DNA of 64,000 nt, from assembly GCA_038243635.1 (NCBI GenBank), contig JBBSQW010000016.1:1-64000 (forward strand), written 5' to 3'. Position 1 is the first letter of the stretch; each line of letters starts with the position of its first letter. The notes below the pieces were generated by a model. It saw only the letters and a list, made by a program, of their open reading frames with translations, was not told where the DNA came from and ran no database searches. Origin of the DNA: Pseudopedobacter sp038243635. Its GTDB lineage: Bacteria; Bacteroidota; Bacteroidia; Sphingobacteriales; Sphingobacteriaceae. A program made the translations under genes and the position numbers. Shown here in pieces: positions 15,965 to 24,578 of this stretch.

Positions 15965-18900
15965 TTATCCGTAATATGTAGGGAAAATTTCCGCTAATGG
16001 ACTTATAATCTTGCTGAAGTTTTCTTTGAAACTAATGAATACTTCATTTTCGTCTTGCTCATGAGCTGCTAATTCATTGTCAAAGAAGCCATCTTTATAC
16101 TTTTGTAAAATGTAAGGATCGTTACAAGGAAACAAGTAGCTGTTTAATTTGTCATCTACTGCTTTTTTAAATTTCACAAAAGTTATTGCTTCAATATCTT
16201 TGGGTTCAATCTTAAAATCAGGATAAAAAGCAAGAATTTCGTCATGCCCTCTGATGTATAAATCACTGAGCTCAATTAATTTATTTTTGGCTGTAGCCTC
16301 ATCAATCTTAATTGCTTTATGAATGGTTGCTTCTTTTGTGCTGATAAAGTTTAATTCTAGGTTTAAACCAGATGCTTGTATAAAGAGGTATTTTAAATAT
16401 GCTTCCAGTAGATATTTGGTCTCGTTTTTAGACCAAGAAACTATGACCATTTTATCGCGATAAACTCCATCAATTTTGCCAGAAAAGCAGGTGCTAGCTA
16501 AGTTTAAGTTAATGGTTATGATTTCCTCCTCGTAATCACCGATACATGTTCTAAATAAATCTCTAATTTCTGCTACAGTTTCTTCTGTGTTTTCAAAAAC
16601 TACGCTCGCCATGTTTTTAAGTGGCAAAGCACCAGTTTTTAGCATTCTTTGTTTTAACGGATCCTGCTCATTTTTATCTGTTAAAAGAAGATCGTGTTTA
16701 AGACTCCAGCTTTGTAAACTATCTAAACCAAATATTTCAGTTTCTGCTAAAAGAGAATCTTCTGAGTAATAATTAACGGATAAAACTTTGTTAAAATAGG
16801 ATTTAAAAGGATTCTTGAAAAAGTTCACAAACTCTATGATACCAATATTAGCAAAACTCAAAGCGTCTTTTGTTTGAGTAATCAAAAACTCACGCTTTAC
16901 TTTGTTTCCAGTTTCTATGTAATTGATTTTACCATCCTTATTATTTGCTGGACTAAAACTATGTAAGGAATGTTTTTGGATGATTTCTTTACTTAGCTCA
17001 TCACTTTCGGGAAATTTAGCCTGTAAATAATCAATCAATTCATCAACCAACGCCGACGGCGGAATGGTGCCATTATCTTTTACACTTTGCCCTATATAAC
17101 TGATGTATAAATAGTCTTGTGCAGAAAGTAAAGTTTCTAAAAATAGGTGTTTATCGTTTTCTTTTACGTTTCTATCGCCCTTACGGGGATTTTGAGTAAT
17201 TAAATTAAAGTTAACCTGGTTTTCTCTACGTGGAAATTTATCGAAATTTAAACCTAACAATGCAACTATCTTAAACGGAATACTTCGCATTGGAATTAAA
17301 GAACAAAATGTTATACCACCACCAGCAAAAGAACCAGAACGTACGGTAGCGCTAACTGCTCCTAAAAAACTGTGACTAAACAATGGGTAGCTAATTTCAT
17401 CCGTCACTAAATCGTTAACGACGTTATACTTCTCTAATTGCTTTATTAAAACCGTGTAATCCTCGTCCGCGTTTTCGCCAGGATCAAAAACCAAATCAAT
17501 GAGTAAGCGCTCCACATATTTTACCCAATCACTAATGTTTCTGTTTTTCTCCCGATCGGTAAGCGTCGCAATTAAAACTTCCACAAAATGGACAAATTTA
17601 ATCAACTCGTACGAGGCGCTACCTTCTACCATATCCAAAGGATACAAACTATTATCGTTGGTAAAATATTCCTGGTCGCCACTCATGCAAATACCGTAAA
17701 TGATGCGTTGCAGACCGTAATTCCAGCTTACATAAACGCTGTCATCCGCAGTTTCTCCGTTTACACCAAATCTAATATTTGCTCGGTTCACTACTTTTCT
17801 AATCAAAGCTAAATCAGTAATTCCAAAACGCTTTCTGATGTAACCAAAATCTAACAGCTGTAAAACTTCTTCGGCTTTTAGGTTTTGCAGGTTCATTTCC
17901 ATCAAAGCAATTAAAGCCGCAGCAATAGTGTCGTTGGTACTAAAACTTTCATCGGCAATGCTGAAATAAAATTGGTAAGGCGCATTCCTAAAAACTGCTT
18001 TGATATATGGTGCGTAGGTGTCAATATCACTCACCATGACCACAATATCTCGTGGCGAAAGTAATTCGTTTTTCTGGTCGACAAGTCCGACCAAAAAATT
18101 ATAAAGAGCCTCCACTTCACGGGCTGGCGTGTAGCAAGAGTGGATGCTTAGCGAACCATCGTTAATATCTTTAAAGCTTAGTTCTTCTCGCTCTGCATCA
18201 CTTAAATTATAAAAAATATCACCCTGTATTTTATGTAATAAGCTATTTTTTCTTGGTGCAAGCAACGCAACTTCCTCGTAATTATTAATCAGTTCATCGC
18301 TTTTAAAAAGCATGGAAAAAGTATGCTGAATTACTTTACCCCAACTCGTTAATAGGTTATTGCCTAAGTTGCTATCCGCTTTTTGCATAAACCCTTTTCG
18401 CTGCAAACGATAAGCTTGTTTTTCGCTTAAATCTTCGAACCAATAGATATTTGGCGACGGATTAATGAGGTAGTAGGAGAAGTCGATGATATGGCCAACC
18501 TCGTGGAAAATATGCAAGTGAAAATCTGTAGTTACCGATAAACCAAAAAGGAAAACAGCAGGCATTTTGTTTTTTAACTGTTGTTGCTTTGCGGGGTCTT
18601 TTAATTGCGTTAAAATATAATCACCAATTTTAGTTTTATCGGGAATATTATTGTTTGTGAGTTGGTTTGCCTTTACCCAAAGGTGCTGTTGCCAGTCATC
18701 AGGACCAATATTGTTCAATCCTTCCTGATTCCATTTTTGGATAAGTTCTTGACGGTAAATTTGATATTGGTCAAATAAATCGGCAATTTTTTCTGCTAAC
18801 GCGATGCGCTTTAAATCCTTATCAGGAGTGTCTTCTGTGTAGTAAGAAGCGATGTATCCAAATTTTTTGATAAAATCTTTCTCACCTAAAATCTTGAAGA

Positions 18901-19177
18901 TTAACCATGCTAAATTTTCTGGCGTAAGCGGTTGCAGAAAATCGCCACCTAAGGCCGCGTAAATTTGATTAACTAAATCATTTGGCTTTAAAAATTTATA
19001 ATTAGCAGCGATGCCTAAATTTTCTGCTAGTTGTAAGCGCAACCAATTATTCATTCCCTCGGTTTGGGTAACTAAATAATAAGGTTTAAAAACAGAAGTG
19101 TTTTGCTGTTTTAAGTCATCGCAAAAATATTTTGCTAATATGGATAGAGAGTTCGAAACCTGTAAACGGAGTGCCAT
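15965..19177 (-). CDS. recC: Exodeoxyribonuclease V subunit gamma (RecC)
   Basis: The protein has 1,070 residues, in the size range of RecC. RecC holds RecB and RecD together and, in E. coli, contains the channel that reads Chi. The N-terminus LRLQVSNSLSILAKYFCDDL and the segment YLVTQTEGMNNWLRLQLAENLGI are characteristic of the inactive helicase-like domain. Later LLGLNFDKFPRRENQVNFNL, GDRNVKENDKHLFLETLLSA and LYISYIGQS match the conserved RecC core. The helicase and nuclease motifs are absent, as expected. It lies between recD and recB on the same strand, with gaps of 185 bp and 142 bp that contain repeats. The Chi sequence used here cannot be read from the protein. Confidence 0.95.
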   Translation of the reverse strand: MALRLQVSNSLSILAKYFCDDLKQQNTSVFKPYYLVTQTEGMNNWLRLQLAENLGIAANYKFLKPNDLVNQIYAALGGDFLQPLTPENLAWLIFKILGEKDFIKKFGYIASYYTEDTPDKDLKRIALAEKIADLFDQYQIYRQELIQKWNQEGLNNIGPDDWQQHLWVKANQLTNNNIPDKTKIGDYILTQLKDPAKQQQLKNKMPAVFLFGLSVTTDFHLHIFHEVGHIIDFSYYLINPSPNIYWFEDLSEKQAYRLQRKGFMQKADSNLGNNLLTSWGKVIQHTFSMLFKSDELINNYEEVALLAPRKNSLLHKIQGDIFYNLSDAEREELSFKDINDGSLSIHSCYTPAREVEALYNFLVGLVDQKNELLSPRDIVVMVSDIDTYAPYIKAVFRNAPYQFYFSIADESFSTNDTIAAALIALMEMNLQNLKAEEVLQLLDFGYIRKRFGITDLALIRKVVNRANIRFGVNGETADDSVYVSWNYGLQRIIYGICMSGDQEYFTNDNSLYPLDMVEGSASYELIKFVHFVEVLIATLTDREKNRNISDWVKYVERLLIDLVFDPGENADEDYTVLIKQLEKYNVVNDLVTDEISYPLFSHSFLGAVSATVRSGSFAGGGITFCSLIPMRSIPFKIVALLGLNFDKFPRRENQVNFNLITQNPRKGDRNVKENDKHLFLETLLSAQDYLYISYIGQSVKDNGTIPPSALVDELIDYLQAKFPESDELSKEIIQKHSLHSFSPANNKDGKINYIETGNKVKREFLITQTKDALSFANIGIIEFVNFFKNPFKSYFNKVLSVNYYSEDSLLAETEIFGLDSLQSWSLKHDLLLTDKNEQDPLKQRMLKTGALPLKNMASVVFENTEETVAEIRDLFRTCIGDYEEEIITINLNLASTCFSGKIDGVYRDKMVIVSWSKNETKYLLEAYLKYLFIQASGLNLELNFISTKEATIHKAIKIDEATAKNKLIELSDLYIRGHDEILAFYPDFKIEPKDIEAITFVKFKKAVDDKLNSYLFPCNDPYILQKYKDGFFDNELAAHEQDENEVFISFKENFSKIISPLAEIFPTYYG

Positions 19178-19211
19178 AATTTAATCTACTAAGTAAATAA
19201 CAAGAAAAATT

Positions 19212-19342
19212 AAACCACATAGATACATAGATTTTAGCTGTTCAACAGACCACATAGTTTCACTGAAGCAATGCTTCAGCCGACTCTGTCGCCCTAGAAA
19301 ATCCCTTTTGTGAAATTGAATGTCTATGTTCCTATGTGGTTT
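19212..19342. repeat. MITE-like palindromic element between recD and recC
   Basis: The ends AAACCACATAGATACATAGA (19212-19231) and TCTATGTTCCTATGTGGTTT (19323-19342) are inverted repeats matching at 18 of 20 positions. In the middle CTGAAGC-AAT-GCTTCAG forms a small hairpin near 19264-19280. The element is 131 bp, has no coding frame, and sits inside the recDCB operon. Elements with the ACCACATAG...CTATGTGG end are, to my knowledge, common in Bacteroidota intergenic regions. Confidence 0.7.
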
Positions 19343-19362
19343 AAAAAGTGTCATATATTAAA

Positions 19363-21135
19363 TTAATCAGCTAAGAATCTGCTACTTATGCCCGATGCTC
19401 TTTTAACCTGAGCATTAGCCGCATCTAAAATAGAATTTGTGGTTGCTTGTAAAACCACTTTGCTTTTTGCCCGTGTAACGCCGGTGTAAAGCAATTCACG
19501 AGTTAAAATATTAATGCTTTCGCCTTCAGGTAAAACAATTAGCACTTGTTTAAACTCAGAACCTTGACTTTTATGAATCGTCATGGCAAAAACTGTTTCG
19601 GCACCTGCTAACAAGCCGGGCAAAAAGTCTCGTTCTGTACCCTCGTTTGGTTCAAAGTAAGCCCTTAACACGCCTTTATTATCCGTTCTAATAATGCCAA
19701 TATCTCCGTTAAACAAACCCAATTCGTAGTTGTTTTTATTCATAATGATTGGACGGTTTTCGTAAAATTCTTTATCCAAAATCAATAAGTTTTTCTTTGC
19801 CAGGTATTGTTCAATTTTTTTATTGGTCACGTATAAACCATGTTCGCCTTCGCGGATGGCACATAAAACACGCAATTGATTAAATTTTTTTAGTGCTTCT
19901 TTAACATCCGGTTCCTTAATATAAGCTTCATAACCTAATACAAACGCTTCAAAAACCGATGCGTCAAAATCCTTGTCAATGAACACTCGTTCATCGTTAT
20001 TTAGCTTTATAAAATCGTTTAGTTTTTCAACGTTATTGGTAATAATGGCATTACTAAATTTACCAATACCTTCTTCACTGTTAAACCGATGGCTAAATTG
20101 TAATTCCACAATATTTTGAAAGAGTGGATGTTCTGATTGTTTTGGTTGAGTTTTTATTTGCGAAGTTGCATCTGTAATAAAAGAATTGATTAAAGTCTGA
20201 CGCTCCGAATTAAAAACATTCAATTCCACTTGTGCCATACACAAATCTCCAAATAAACTTCCAGCTTCTACGGATGCTAATTGATTTTTATCGCCCAGTA
20301 AAATCACTCGAGTTTCTTGTCCAACGGCGTCTAGCAGTTTCGAAAATAAGGCGACATCAATCATGGAAGATTCGTCCACAATAATCACATCATAATTTAA
20401 GGTGTTGTTTGCATGATGTCTAAAATACGGCGAGTCTGGAATGTAACCCAATAAACGATGCAAGGTAGAAGGCTGTATTTCTTGAAACTTTTGTTTGATG
20501 CTTTCAGAAACGTTTAACTTTGCATTTTTTAAAGATTCGGCCATTCTTGCTGATGCTTTGCCTGTTGGTGCTGCCAATCCTACTTTTAAGTCTGGATTTA
20601 AATCAAACAGAATGGCTAAAATATTAGCGACTGTGGTGGTTTTTCCAGTTCCGGGTCCACCGGTAATGATACTGAAATTGTTGATATAGCTGTTTATTGC
20701 AGCCACCAACTGCCAATTTGTAACGCCAGGTTTATTTGAAAACAATGAACTTACAAAGTCTTTAACTGCTAAAAGATTCGAGATTCTTGTTGTTTCTGTG
20801 GCTTTTTCGCTAGCGACAAAGGTTTTTATGCGGCCTAATATTTTGCTTTCGTAATTGAAATAACGCTGTAAATACAAGCGATTTTGGTGTAAAACAAACG
20901 GTTGTTTTTCGTCGACATTTTTTGTCACCAATTTATTGTTTGGTAGATTCTTTATCGCCTGTTCAATATCTAAAAAATAGGAGGGAAGCTCGGTGGCTTT
21001 GATTTCTGCATCGGTTAAGTCTACACAAATGTGACCTTCTGCTAGTTTTTTAGAAACCAAATAAGCCAATGGTTTTAGCGATTCGCTTTTAAAGAAAGAA
21101 GCAAATTGCTGATGTATATCGTTGTAGGTTTGCAT
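19363..21135 (-). CDS. recD: Exodeoxyribonuclease V subunit alpha (RecD helicase)
   Basis: This is the 5'-3' SF1B helicase of RecBCD. Motifs in order are GGPGTGKTTTVANIL (Walker A, about 159-173), LAAPTGKASARMAES, VIIVDESSMIDVALFSKLL (Walker B), GDKNQLASVEAGS, then the C-terminal UvrD-like MTIHKSQGSEFKQVLIVLP and LLYTGVTRAKSKVVL. I place the start at the ATG at 21133-21135 (MQTYNDIHQQFASFF, 590 residues). An upstream in-frame ATG at 21213 would add 26 residues encoded inside a dispersed repeat, which is unlikely to be protein. It is the first gene of the recDCB operon. Confidence 0.95.
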   Translation of the reverse strand: MQTYNDIHQQFASFFKSESLKPLAYLVSKKLAEGHICVDLTDAEIKATELPSYFLDIEQAIKNLPNNKLVTKNVDEKQPFVLHQNRLYLQRYFNYESKILGRIKTFVASEKATETTRISNLLAVKDFVSSLFSNKPGVTNWQLVAAINSYINNFSIITGGPGTGKTTTVANILAILFDLNPDLKVGLAAPTGKASARMAESLKNAKLNVSESIKQKFQEIQPSTLHRLLGYIPDSPYFRHHANNTLNYDVIIVDESSMIDVALFSKLLDAVGQETRVILLGDKNQLASVEAGSLFGDLCMAQVELNVFNSERQTLINSFITDATSQIKTQPKQSEHPLFQNIVELQFSHRFNSEEGIGKFSNAIITNNVEKLNDFIKLNNDERVFIDKDFDASVFEAFVLGYEAYIKEPDVKEALKKFNQLRVLCAIREGEHGLYVTNKKIEQYLAKKNLLILDKEFYENRPIIMNKNNYELGLFNGDIGIIRTDNKGVLRAYFEPNEGTERDFLPGLLAGAETVFAMTIHKSQGSEFKQVLIVLPEGESINILTRELLYTGVTRAKSKVVLQATTNSILDAANAQVKRASGISSRFLAD

Positions 21136-21164
21136 TATTGGTTTTTTTATAACGTTAAAGATTT

Positions 21165-21242
21165 GGGGCGTTCGGGCGGGCTTTCCGCTCATACTACACA
21201 AGGCATTATTCATAGGCCGGTATCCGCTTTAATCCCTAACGC
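21165..21242. repeat. REP-like element in the recD leader
   Basis: The element runs from GGGGCGTTCGGGCGGGCTTT to AATCCCTAACGC. The ends are imperfect inverted copies (GCGTTCGGG against GCGTTAGGG). It is GC-rich compared with its AT-rich surroundings. Its GGCGGGCTTTCCGC / CCGCTTTAATCCCTAACGC pattern is one I recognise as a repeat in Sphingobacteriaceae genomes. It starts 30 bp upstream of the recD ATG. Confidence 0.6.
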
Positions 21243-21441
21243 AAAAGCTAATCTTTTTAGATTTTCAAGATATGAAAAAACTCTATTCTACTTGACCATT
21301 GTGGAAAGCTTTTTATAGAATTTTTAGCCGATTTCTCATGGAAATGCTTTCTATCTATTTTTTCTTTCTAACTTCATCGAGTGGTATTACTTATTTAAAA
21401 ATTCGAATTACTCACCAAAACTCTTTGCGTAAAACAGATTA

Positions 21442-21654
21442 ATGGACAAACAAATTTTATTGGATTTAGTAAAAGAACGAATGCATTTTGGGAAGCACAA
21501 AGGCTGGTTGTTATGTGATTTGCCAGTTTCTTACCTCGAGTGGTTTGCATCAAAAGGTTGGCCGCCAGGTAAACTCGGACATCAATTAGCAACGATTTAC
21601 GAGATTAAGATTAACGGATTAGAAGAGCTGCTGAAACCTTTTAGAAGAGGTTAG
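21442..21654 (+). CDS. DUF3820 family protein
   Basis: The protein has 70 residues and consists of one DUF3820 domain (also called putative quorum-sensing-regulated virulence factor). The pattern MHFGKHKGWLLCDLPVSYLE, then WFASKGWPPGKLGHQLA and YEIKINGLEELLKP is a close fit to the family (m.fGKykG..l.dlP..YL.Wf..kGfp.gklg..l). The molecular role is unknown; in other bacteria the domain is often beside or fused to exonuclease or DNA-processing genes. Here it is near recDCB but on the opposite strand. Its last four bases overlap the end of the convergent GtrA gene. Confidence 0.85.
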   Translation: MDKQILLDLVKERMHFGKHKGWLLCDLPVSYLEWFASKGWPPGKLGHQLATIYEIKINGLEELLKPFRRG

Positions 21655-22160
21655 CCTACACGTTCTTTTTTAAAAGAAAAATTCCGCTGAGAGAAATAGC
21701 TAAAAAGCGTTACAACCAAAAATGTTAGCATGTACGAAGGTGTTGGGTACCATCCTAAAAGGTCTACAAACAGCTTCATGAAAATATAATTTAGTAGAAT
21801 ACATACACTAACCACTGAAAAATACCTAATCAACTGAATTCTCTTCAGTAAATAAGAACCTCCAAAAACCACGTAGGTGTTTAGGTAAAACCCAATTGGA
21901 AAAGTAATTCCAAAAGCTACTAAAAAAGAGAAAATGTGCGAACTAATGGCAACGTTAGGTAGTATATGAACAATTTGTTTTCTTACAATAAAATTTTCGG
22001 TGACCGCAAAAATAACGAAGTTTAAAACGGCATTTCCACCGCCACATACTGCATAACGATAGGTTTGCAAAGGCATCAGCTTTTTAAATAGCGGATAAAA
22101 GCTATCGATTATGAATAGAAGGAATTTCTGAAATTGTGTATTCAATCTGCTAATCATCAA
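21651..22160 (-). CDS. GtrA-family membrane protein
   Basis: The protein has 169 residues and four hydrophobic segments, the standard GtrA layout. GtrA proteins are thought to help flip undecaprenyl-linked sugars for cell-surface glycosylation. YAVCGGGNAVLNFVIFAVTE marks the first membrane segment and VAFGITFPIGFYLNTYVVFGG the third-segment region with the conserved N..yVF. The C-terminus FSYFSQRNFSFKKERVG has the family's N-F.F. ending. No sugar transferase is directly beside it. Its end overlaps the DUF3820 gene by four bases. Confidence 0.82.
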   Translation of the reverse strand: MMISRLNTQFQKFLLFIIDSFYPLFKKLMPLQTYRYAVCGGGNAVLNFVIFAVTENFIVRKQIVHILPNVAISSHIFSFLVAFGITFPIGFYLNTYVVFGGSYLLKRIQLIRYFSVVSVCILLNYIFMKLFVDLLGWYPTPSYMLTFLVVTLFSYFSQRNFSFKKERVG

Positions 22161-22191
22161 AAAAATAATTGTTTCGCTTTAAAATGAGTTT

Positions 22192-23403
22192 TTAGGTTGT
22201 TCGCTTTAAACTTCTGTTTGCTAATATGACACTAATTAAAACCAATACCGAACATAATAAAAATGGCGCTCCCGGAAAGTGAATTGGTGTGTCATCGGCA
22301 GTAAAGTAAGAGAAAATCCCTGTCATTAGCGGTGGTGCAAATATAGTGGTTGCACTCATTAAACTTGTTAAAGCGCCTTGTAATTCACCTTGTTCGTTAC
22401 CGGGTGCATGACTGCTAATGATACTTTGTAAGGCGGGGTTTGCAATTCCACCTAAGGAATAAGGGATAATGAACGCAAACATATAAATGCCGTTTGGTGC
22501 AAAAGCGAACAGTAAAAAACCAATGCTGTATAAAGTTAAACCGATGTAAAGACTGTTTTCTTGTCCAAATTTCGGTATTGCCCATCTAATCAAACCGCCT
22601 TGCACAATGCCAACCATTAACCCAATAAATCCTAAAGAATAACCTACCCAAGCCTCGTTCCAGCTAAATTTCTCCATTCCATAATAAGACCAAACGCTTT
22701 GCAAACCATTGTTAGCGGTGTAGATCAGGATTAGCGTTACAATTAAACCGCTTACGGCTGGGTACTTTTTTAATGCCAACAACGAACCAATTGGATTTGC
22801 TCTTTTAATATCAAATGGTCGTCTGGATTCCACAGGTAAGGATTCAGGCAATACAAAAAATCCGTAAAGGGTATTTAACAAACTTACGCCAGCAGCTGCA
22901 AAAAACGGAATACGAGAACCAAACTGACCTAATAAACCACCGATAACAGGCCCCAAAATAAACCCCAAACCAAATGCGGCGCCAATAATTCCGAAGTTTT
23001 GTGCTCGTTTTTCTGGAGTGCTAATATCCGCGATATATGCCGAAGCGGTAGTAAAACTTGCACCGAATATTCCAGCAATAATTCTTCCCACAAAAAGCCA
23101 CCAAATGGTTGGTGCAAGTGCTAAAAACAGGTAGTCAATTCCAAATCCAAATAAGGAAAGTAAAAGAACCGGTCGTCTGCCAAAACGATCGCTCAGATTA
23201 CCCAGTATTGGCGCAAAAATAAACTGTGTGAACGCGTAAGCAAAGGTTAGCCAACCGCCATAACTTGCTGCTTGACTTAAATCGCCATTGATGAGCTCTT
23301 TGATTAAAGTCGGCAATACCGGAATGATAATTCCTAAGCCGGTAACATCTAATAATAAAGTGATGAAGATAAAACCTAAGGCAGCTTTGCCATTTTTAGC
23401 CAT
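22192..23403 (-). CDS. MFS transporter, TCR/Tet-like drug:H+ antiporter family
   Basis: The protein has 403 residues and 12 predicted membrane segments. The N-terminus LDVTGLGIIIPVLPTLI, motif A GNLSDRFGRRPVLLLSLFG between TM2 and TM3, and motif C GAAFGLGFILGPVIGG in TM5 identify the 12-TM TetA-like exporters. Substrate cannot be deduced; many chromosomal Bacteroidota members carry this name without giving tetracycline resistance, and no TetR divergent regulator is present here. It lies 78 bp downstream of manC on the same strand, with a hairpin in between. Confidence 0.85.
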   Translation of the reverse strand: MAKNGKAALGFIFITLLLDVTGLGIIIPVLPTLIKELINGDLSQAASYGGWLTFAYAFTQFIFAPILGNLSDRFGRRPVLLLSLFGFGIDYLFLALAPTIWWLFVGRIIAGIFGASFTTASAYIADISTPEKRAQNFGIIGAAFGLGFILGPVIGGLLGQFGSRIPFFAAAGVSLLNTLYGFFVLPESLPVESRRPFDIKRANPIGSLLALKKYPAVSGLIVTLILIYTANNGLQSVWSYYGMEKFSWNEAWVGYSLGFIGLMVGIVQGGLIRWAIPKFGQENSLYIGLTLYSIGFLLFAFAPNGIYMFAFIIPYSLGGIANPALQSIISSHAPGNEQGELQGALTSLMSATTIFAPPLMTGIFSYFTADDTPIHFPGAPFLLCSVLVLISVILANRSLKRTT

Positions 23404-23443
23404 TTAATGCGATCGTGGTTTTTGGTTGTAAAGTAGTGTAAGT

Positions 23444-23476
23444 AATATGCCCAAATTTTGAGGGTTTGGGCATATT
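23444..23476. terminator. Hairpin between manC and the MFS gene
   Basis: Arms AATATGCCCAAA (23444-23455) and TTTGGGCATATT (23465-23476) pair perfectly over 12 bp. A T run (GCTTTTTAG) follows on the plus strand. On the minus strand, in which manC and the MFS gene run, the following stretch is only moderately T-rich, so it may be a weak terminator or attenuator. Confidence 0.45.
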
Positions 23477-23481
23477 GCTTT

Positions 23482-24567
23482 TTAGATGTATTTATTACCG
23501 AATTTCTGTTTAACATCGGCAACTACCTGTTTAACGTGTTGCTCTTTATCTCGCGGACAAATCATCAAAGTGTTGTTTGATTCAACCACGATAAAGTCAT
23601 GCAAATCCTGTAAAATCACGAGTTTATCTTTCGGTACGTTAACCATGCAGTTAGATGAATTGTACATCATCACACCTTCTTGGTTAATTACCGCATTGCC
23701 TACATAATCTTTATCTGCGAGTTCATAAACAGAAGCCCAAGTGCCTAAATCAGACCAGCCGAATTCAGATGGCATAACGTAAACATTGCTTGCTTTTTCC
23801 ATAATCCCATAATCAATGGAAATATTGGTGCATCGCTGAAAAGCAGATTGTATAAATTCTTTTTCTGAAGCAGAGTTATAATGGTTTTTCCCACTTCTAA
23901 AAATCTCGCTCATTTCTGATAAATGCTTATCAAAGGCCTCAATAATTGCAGAAACACTCCAAATAAAAATCCCTGAATTCCATAAAAAATCGCCACTCGC
24001 TAAAAAAGTTTGGGCAATTTCTAAAGAAGGTTTTTCGGTAAAGGTTTTAACTTTATGTAAATTATCTTCGATACTTGCTTCCGAGTATTGGATGTAACCG
24101 TAGCCCGTATCTGGACGGGAAGGTTTAATGCCCAAAGTAATTAAGCAATTGTGTTTTCTGCTGGCTTCTAAAGCTTTATCAATAGCGGTTATAAAATTAT
24201 CTGTTTCTAATATCAAATGGTCTGATGGAGCCACAACAATCTGTGCATCAGGGTCTAATTGTTTTATTTTATAGCAACCGTAAGCGATACAAGGTGCAGT
24301 ATTGCGCATAATTGGCTCGCCAATAATTTGGTTGTCGGTTAATTCTGGTAATTGTTCTTTAACTAAATCAAAGTAACTTTCATTAGTAAGAATATAAATA
24401 TTTTCGACAGGTAATATTTTCTTAAACCGTTCAAAAGTATTTTGGATCAAGCTTTTTCCTGTCCCTAAAACATCTAAAAACTGTTTTGGGTAGGTGGTTC
24501 TGCTCACTGGCCAAAATCTACTTCCAATACCACCTGCCATTATCAGGGCATAATTATTTTTTTCCAT
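23482..24567 (-). CDS. manC: Mannose-1-phosphate guanylyltransferase
   Basis: The protein has 361 residues. It makes GDP-mannose from mannose-1-phosphate and GTP for capsule, LPS and fucose precursors. The N-terminal pyrophosphorylase signature MAGGIGSRFWPVSRTTYPKQ (about 11-30) carries the GTP-binding G-x-G-x-R and the catalytic lysine. VAPSDHLI, the LGIKPSRPDTGYGYIQ loop, FTEKPS and WNSGIFIWS are also typical. The phosphomannose isomerase domain found in long enteric ManC proteins is absent, so it is the monofunctional form. It lies 11 bp downstream of kdsD in the same transcription unit. Confidence 0.93.
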   Translation of the reverse strand: MEKNNYALIMAGGIGSRFWPVSRTTYPKQFLDVLGTGKSLIQNTFERFKKILPVENIYILTNESYFDLVKEQLPELTDNQIIGEPIMRNTAPCIAYGCYKIKQLDPDAQIVVAPSDHLILETDNFITAIDKALEASRKHNCLITLGIKPSRPDTGYGYIQYSEASIEDNLHKVKTFTEKPSLEIAQTFLASGDFLWNSGIFIWSVSAIIEAFDKHLSEMSEIFRSGKNHYNSASEKEFIQSAFQRCTNISIDYGIMEKASNVYVMPSEFGWSDLGTWASVYELADKDYVGNAVINQEGVMMYNSSNCMVNVPKDKLVILQDLHDFIVVESNNTLMICPRDKEQHVKQVVADVKQKFGNKYI

Positions 24568-24578
24568 AGGTTAATGTG

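Noticed and set aside
21442..21654. DUF3820 gene as part of a defence system with recDCB
   Set aside because: It is on the opposite strand, separated from recD by a REP element, and no other defence gene is present.
22192..23403. Tetracycline resistance gene
   Set aside because: Only family-level similarity to TetA-type exporters; no linked TetR regulator or mobile element, so a resistance claim is not supported.
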